Shown here: positions 24,511 through 28,304 of the stretch, in pieces | Layout: the number at the start of each line of letters is the position of its first letter | Numbering within the stretch: position 1 is the stretch's first letter | Source: an uncultured Parafilimonas sp. | Lineage (GTDB): Bacteria > Bacteroidota > Bacteroidia > Chitinophagales > Chitinophagaceae | Direction of reading: 5' to 3' | Assembly (NCBI GenBank): GCA_937892395.1 | Contig: CALAGJ010000106.1 | Location: forward strand, 1 to 28,304 | DNA length: 28,304 nt | Program-made: the position numbers and the translations under genes | Notes under the pieces: model-generated | Told to the model about the DNA's origin: nothing | Database searches by the model: none | What the model saw: the letters and a program-made list of their open reading frames with translations, nothing else

Positions 24511-26985
24511 ATGAATTTGATATCAATTGTTAAACATAATAAACTATGGCTTTCAATGCTATTGCACTTGCTGCTTATAAATCAAAGCAATGGCCAGGCT
24601 TCTATTGGTAAAAATGAATTATACAACGGAACAAAGGTCATCAATTTTCCAATGGATACTCCCTTTGTTTTCAACAATATTGTAAAAATAGTTAACCCAC
24701 TTGCTAAAGCTGAAAAAATAAGGCTACTTGAAAATCTTCAAAATTATTGGGCAGACAGTCTAATAGCTTACAGAGAGCAGCGATTTATCTTCTTGTACAG
24801 GATGCGTAAACCTGCCATTTTTGACAGTAGTCTAGTGCCTATTACAAAAAAGTATATGCGTAACTATCTTTTTACGCAAGGTTACTTTAATACCCAGTTT
24901 TCTGATACCTCTTTTACATCTATAAAAATAAAAAAAGGTATTGCGCAGCAAAGAAAGGCTGTGGGCATTTTTGTAAACACAGGTAAACAAACTATTATTG
25001 ATAGTGCAGTTTATTCACTTGCAAAAAAAGAAGATAGCAGTTTCGCAAACCTACACTTGCAAAGACTTACAAATGAAGCAATGAGCAAATCATTCATTAT
25101 GCCAAAGACTACACCTTGGTCTAAGGAACTAATGGGATCTGAGCTTGATCGCCTCACAGCTCTCTATAGAAACAATGGATATTATTACTTTAAAAGAGAA
25201 AACCTGATAGCGGAAACAGATACAACAGATTTATTGCTATTAGACCTTACTGTTGATCCTTTTGAGCAAGCAATAAAAATAGCAGAAGCTGCTGCTAAAA
25301 GATTAGAAAAACCCACATGTATTGTAAATTTTACTCAGCGAAGATTTATTGATACCTCCTTAAAAAATACAGATACTTCATTTTTGAAGCAATTTTATAT
25401 TGGTAACCTTCACTTTTTTACAGATATCAATAATGATAGCATACCAGAAAGTGTTGACAGTTTGATGTATTATAAAGGAACAGATTTTGACGTCTATCAA
25501 AATATTTTTTTTGTAAGACCAAAAATTTTTAAATACTACAAGTATTTAAAAAAAGGAGCACTATACAACGATAAAAATTATTTTAAAATTATTAATACTT
25601 TAGGTCAAATCGGCACTTGGAGGCAGGTAGAAGTAACGCCAAAACTTGCAGCAGATACCATCGATTTCAATTATTACCTCTACCCCGATAGCAAGTATAA
25701 ATTTACAGGCAATCTGGAGGCGAGTAGAAATACCGGCGATTTTTTGAGTTCGAGTAATTTAATAGGTCTTTCTCTAAATTTTAGTTACAGAAACAGAAAC
25801 GTGTTGCACAGTGCTACGCAGTCTTCTACATCATTTCGAACCGGTGTAGAATTTAGTTTTGATAAAACCACTACCCTAATTCAATCCACACAGTTATCAG
25901 TAAATAAAACATTTTCTATACCACATTTGGCAGGCCTATTCGAGAAAAAAAATTATGAAGACAATATCAATTTTGGACGTACAATCATAAACACCAATTT
26001 TTCATACTCAGATAGAATCAACTTCTTTTTACTGAGGTCAGCCATTGCAAATATTGGCTGGGAATGGCGTAAAGACTGGTTAAAAAAACCAAAGCCCACG
26101 GTTACAAGTACTTATCGTCTGCTGAATATTGAGCTATACAATCTGGATACATTACAGGGTCTAAAAGATGCATTTGCTCAAAATCCTTTGCTTCGCAATT
26201 CCTTTAACACAGGATATGTAGTAAGTGCTCAATCAAATTTTAATTTCGACTTTCCAAGTAAGAATCCTTTTATCAGCCATTATATTAGGCTATCTACGGA
26301 ACTCACTTATCCCTTTGGCAGATTACAAACTTTTAAAAATGAAGTGTATGAGTTTGTAAAAGTAGAAGTGGACTATAGATGGATAAGAACAGTAAATAAT
26401 AGATCCTTTGCTGCAAGGGCTTTTGTAGGTGCCGGATACAATTATGGTAATGATCCTCGCTTTGGAAAAACACTACCATTCTTTAAGCAATTTATTGCCG
26501 GAGGCCCAAATAGTATGCGTGCATGGCCACTAAGACAATTGGGCTTAGGAAGTAGTTTATTAAGTGATACTTCTTCTTCAATTTTCAGAGATCGATATGG
26601 AGATTTTCAAATGGAAGCTAATTTAGAATACCGTTTTCAAATGGCACATTTTAGCGCAGTAGATATTGATGGTGCCATCTTTTCTGACATTGGCAATATC
26701 TGGAATCTGAGAACAGACACAGAAAATCCTCAATCACTGTTTGATTTTAAAAATATTTATGATGACATTGCTGTAGCATTTGGTACCGGTCTTCGTTTAG
26801 ATTTCAACTTTTTTATTATTCGGTTTGATTTAGGATTTAAATTAAAAGATCCTGCCCGACTGAGTAATGGTGGATGGGCCAATTTGAGAGATGCTTTGAA
26901 TTTGAAAAATAGAGATTATGATTATACCAATTCCCAACCCAGATACAACTATGCACTTCAATTAGGTATTGGATTGCCATTCTAA
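24511..26985 (+). CDS. BamA/TamA-family outer-membrane protein
   Basis: An 824-aa exported protein with a signal-like N-terminus (about 1-29, '...LLHLLLINQSNGQ'), without a lipobox cysteine, so it is not the TamL lipoprotein form. Residues about 60-420 contain POTRA-like stretches ('IGNLHFFTDIN', 'GALYNDKNYFKIINTLGQIG'). The C-terminal half is a beta-barrel (Omp85 superfamily 'surface antigen' domain) with 'FIAGGPNSMRAWPLRQLG', a VRGF-loop-like motif, 'GDFQMEANLEYRFQ' and a terminal Phe ('LGIGLPF'), as expected for outer-membrane insertion. It probably assists insertion or transport of outer-membrane proteins. ATG 24511 is chosen because the next (24556) would shorten the signal peptide severely. 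TrmH-type genes often neighbour such barrels in Bacteroidota. Confidence 0.9.
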   Translation: MNLISIVKHNKLWLSMLLHLLLINQSNGQASIGKNELYNGTKVINFPMDTPFVFNNIVKIVNPLAKAEKIRLLENLQNYWADSLIAYREQRFIFLYRMRKPAIFDSSLVPITKKYMRNYLFTQGYFNTQFSDTSFTSIKIKKGIAQQRKAVGIFVNTGKQTIIDSAVYSLAKKEDSSFANLHLQRLTNEAMSKSFIMPKTTPWSKELMGSELDRLTALYRNNGYYYFKRENLIAETDTTDLLLLDLTVDPFEQAIKIAEAAAKRLEKPTCIVNFTQRRFIDTSLKNTDTSFLKQFYIGNLHFFTDINNDSIPESVDSLMYYKGTDFDVYQNIFFVRPKIFKYYKYLKKGALYNDKNYFKIINTLGQIGTWRQVEVTPKLAADTIDFNYYLYPDSKYKFTGNLEASRNTGDFLSSSNLIGLSLNFSYRNRNVLHSATQSSTSFRTGVEFSFDKTTTLIQSTQLSVNKTFSIPHLAGLFEKKNYEDNINFGRTIINTNFSYSDRINFFLLRSAIANIGWEWRKDWLKKPKPTVTSTYRLLNIELYNLDTLQGLKDAFAQNPLLRNSFNTGYVVSAQSNFNFDFPSKNPFISHYIRLSTELTYPFGRLQTFKNEVYEFVKVEVDYRWIRTVNNRSFAARAFVGAGYNYGNDPRFGKTLPFFKQFIAGGPNSMRAWPLRQLGLGSSLLSDTSSSIFRDRYGDFQMEANLEYRFQMAHFSAVDIDGAIFSDIGNIWNLRTDTENPQSLFDFKNIYDDIAVAFGTGLRLDFNFFIIRFDLGFKLKDPARLSNGGWANLRDALNLKNRDYDYTNSQPRYNYALQLGIGLPF

Positions 26986-27071
26986 AGAATTCTCCTTTTA
27001 TCATCATTTTTTTTAAAAGCAGCATTTCATCATAATAATTGTCTATTTTGTGGGCGTAATAAAGGTTTTGC

Positions 27072-27653
27072 ATGACGGAAGATACAATATTGGCCGGCTG
27101 CCTGCAAGATAATCCCATAGCGCAAAGAGAACTGTACAATTTGTATAGCCCTAAAATGTTGGGGGTATGTTATCGCTTTGCGCATAGCAGAGAAGATGCA
27201 GAAGATATGCTACAGGAGTCCTTTATCAGAATCTTTTCCCAAATAAGTTCTTTCAGAAATATGGGTTCTTTTGAAGGTTGGATACGAAAAATAGTAGTAC
27301 ATACTTGTATCAATTTTTTGAAAAAGCATAAAAAGTTCAAAGAAATTTTTGATATAGAGTATGCCATTGGCATTCCTGATAAACAAGAGTCTATTTCATC
27401 ATTACTACAAGCAAAACAAGTAGTAGAATGTATCAGACAATTGCCATTAGGATATAGGACAGTACTGAATCTGTATGCCATTGAAGGATGCAGTCATCGA
27501 GAAATAGCAGATTTGCTGGAAATTGAAGAAAGCACCAGTCGTAGTCAATTCACACGTGCTAAAGTGATGCTTCATCAAATGTTGATTAGAAGGAATATTA
27601 TCGAAAAACCAAAACAGGTGATGAGTTGGTCCATCGGTTTAAATAAATTATAG
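27072..27653 (+). CDS. ECF RNA polymerase sigma factor
   Basis: A 193-aa sigma-70 family protein of ECF size. Region 2 ('LYNLYSPKMLGVCYRFAHSR', 'EDAEDMLQESFIRIF', 'FEGWIRKIVVHTCINFLKK') recognises the -10 element and core polymerase. Region 4 ('IRQLPLGYRTVLNLYAIEGC', 'SHREIADLLEIEESTSRSQF') holds the -35 HTH. No extra C-terminal domain is present. The gene directly downstream encodes a single-span membrane protein whose N-terminus fits the anti-sigma-like proteins that follow such factors in Chitinophagaceae, so the sigma factor is probably held at the membrane and released by an envelope signal. Upstream, TATTTTG (27044-27050) is a weak -7-like box. Confidence 0.93.
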   Translation: MTEDTILAGCLQDNPIAQRELYNLYSPKMLGVCYRFAHSREDAEDMLQESFIRIFSQISSFRNMGSFEGWIRKIVVHTCINFLKKHKKFKEIFDIEYAIGIPDKQESISSLLQAKQVVECIRQLPLGYRTVLNLYAIEGCSHREIADLLEIEESTSRSQFTRAKVMLHQMLIRRNIIEKPKQVMSWSIGLNKL

Positions 27654-27661
27654 CAATTAAT

Positions 27662-28282
27662 TTGAAGAGATATTTTCATAATGACGAGTTTGAATACTTC
27701 CTACAGCAGGAGGCGGATAACTTTTTCTTGTATCCATCTGATCGTACCTGGGAAAATATCAGCCGGAAAACAAGGGTACCATCTAGATGGCCGGCACTTC
27801 CAATTATCAGTTTAATTGTAGTCAGTGCACTAGTTTTGGGTACAGTGCTTATAAAGCCAGCTCCAGATACAGTAATAAGTAAAGGTTCTAATTTATTACC
27901 ACAACCCATTACAGAAAAGCAAGTTAAAACTACTATAGGAAATGCTCAAAAAGAAACAAATAATTTTACACCATTAAGCCCAGCTCAGTTCACACAGAAT
28001 ACCATTTTGCAAGCACAGGAAAAAATCAATGCTGATCTAGCAATGCTTTCTACTTTAATTGTGCAGCAAGATGCGTCATCAAATCCTATTAATCTCTCAA
28101 ATGCAGAACTGTCTAATGACATTGCTGCTATTAAAAAAATAGAAATTGAATCAACATCATCCAGAATTAAAAATTCTTCTTCATTCCTATTTACAAAGGC
28201 TACAAATAATAGCGAAGCGTATCATCTTTCTGTACAAACCTTCAATAAGAAGATTAATACACTCAAATATGGTTTATCCAAA
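27662..28282 (+). CDS. Membrane-anchored anti-sigma-like protein, 3' truncated
   Basis: An open frame of 207 codons that runs into the contig end. It starts at TTG 27662, 8 bp after the sigma factor stop codon. The frame has no ATG near its beginning, but the residues from this TTG ('LKRYFHNDEFEYFLQQEADN', then 'FFLYPSDRTWENI') fit the 'MKRxFHxxEFE...L...AD.F.xYPSxxxWxxI' N-terminus usual in proteins downstream of ECF sigma factors in Chitinophagaceae. One transmembrane segment ('LPIISLIVVSALVLGTVLI', about residues 47-65) follows, then a polar Ser/Asn/Thr-rich periplasmic region. It probably senses the envelope and controls the sigma factor. The frame continues 7 codons further, but those bases (28283-28304) are adapter, so the true C-terminus is unknown. 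Confidence 0.8.
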
Positions 28283-28304
28283 AGATCGGAAGAGCGTCGT
28301 GTAG
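28283..28304. other. Illumina TruSeq adapter remnant at contig end
   Basis: The final 22 bases begin AGATCGGAAGAGCGTCGT and continue exactly as the TruSeq universal-adapter complement. An exact 22-base chance match is not credible. These bases are untrimmed read-through in the assembly and should not be treated as genome sequence. Confidence 0.95.

Overview
The window looks like a contig from a Bacteroidota genome, most likely Chitinophagaceae or a close relative. The evidence is a fused lpxC-fabZ gene followed by lpxA, an ECF sigma factor followed by a membrane-anchored anti-sigma-like protein with the N-terminal pattern common in that family, signal peptides ending in 'NAQ/FAQ', few obvious Shine-Dalgarno sites, and TTTG / TA-n-TTTG-like promoter boxes. 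The last 22 bases (28283-28304) read as Illumina TruSeq adapter, so the 3' end is an assembly edge and not genomic sequence.

Region 1 (1 to about 9000) is an accessory, AT-rich island with every gene on the + strand. It opens with the 3' part of an IS110-family transposase gene. After it come a DUF4209 protein with a HEPN-like RNxxxHG motif, a MarR regulator with an S41 peptidase and an S12 beta-lactamase-like hydrolase, a DUF3800 protein, and a GT39-type membrane glycosyltransferase. Two repeat families are interspersed. Repeat A (575-716 and 5938-6083) is the transposase 3' end plus about 97 bp, and it lies directly upstream of the DUF4209 and DUF3800 genes. Repeat B (5578-5735 and 6877-7047) lies directly downstream of the S12 and DUF3800 genes. 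Each of the four accessory units ends, within about 30 bp of its stop codon, in a long interrupted palindrome. This resembles integron-type gene cassettes, although no integrase is present and the palindromes do not fit the canonical attC core consensus.

Region 2 (9103-10684, + strand) holds a small exported protein and an exported lipoprotein alpha/beta hydrolase.

Region 3 (10767-20646, - strand) is a run of nine co-directional metabolic genes. In transcription order they are serA, a HAD phosphatase, an exported lactonase, an AcpH-like ACP phosphodiesterase, an epimerase-type L-threonine 3-dehydrogenase, a GabT-like aminotransferase, a succinate-semialdehyde-type aldehyde dehydrogenase, an NhaC-family antiporter and a GNAT acetyltransferase. 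The last five look like an amino acid / omega-amino acid catabolic unit: uptake or ion-coupled transport, transamination, then semialdehyde oxidation.

Region 4 (20836-28282) is core envelope and regulation: lpxC-fabZ, lpxA and an ABC ATPase on +, a SpoU/TrmH RNA methyltransferase on -, then a BamA/TamA-like outer-membrane protein, an ECF sigma factor and a truncated anti-sigma-like gene on +. The most notable signals are the cassette-like organisation of region 1, the repeated IS110 end, and the adapter at the contig edge.
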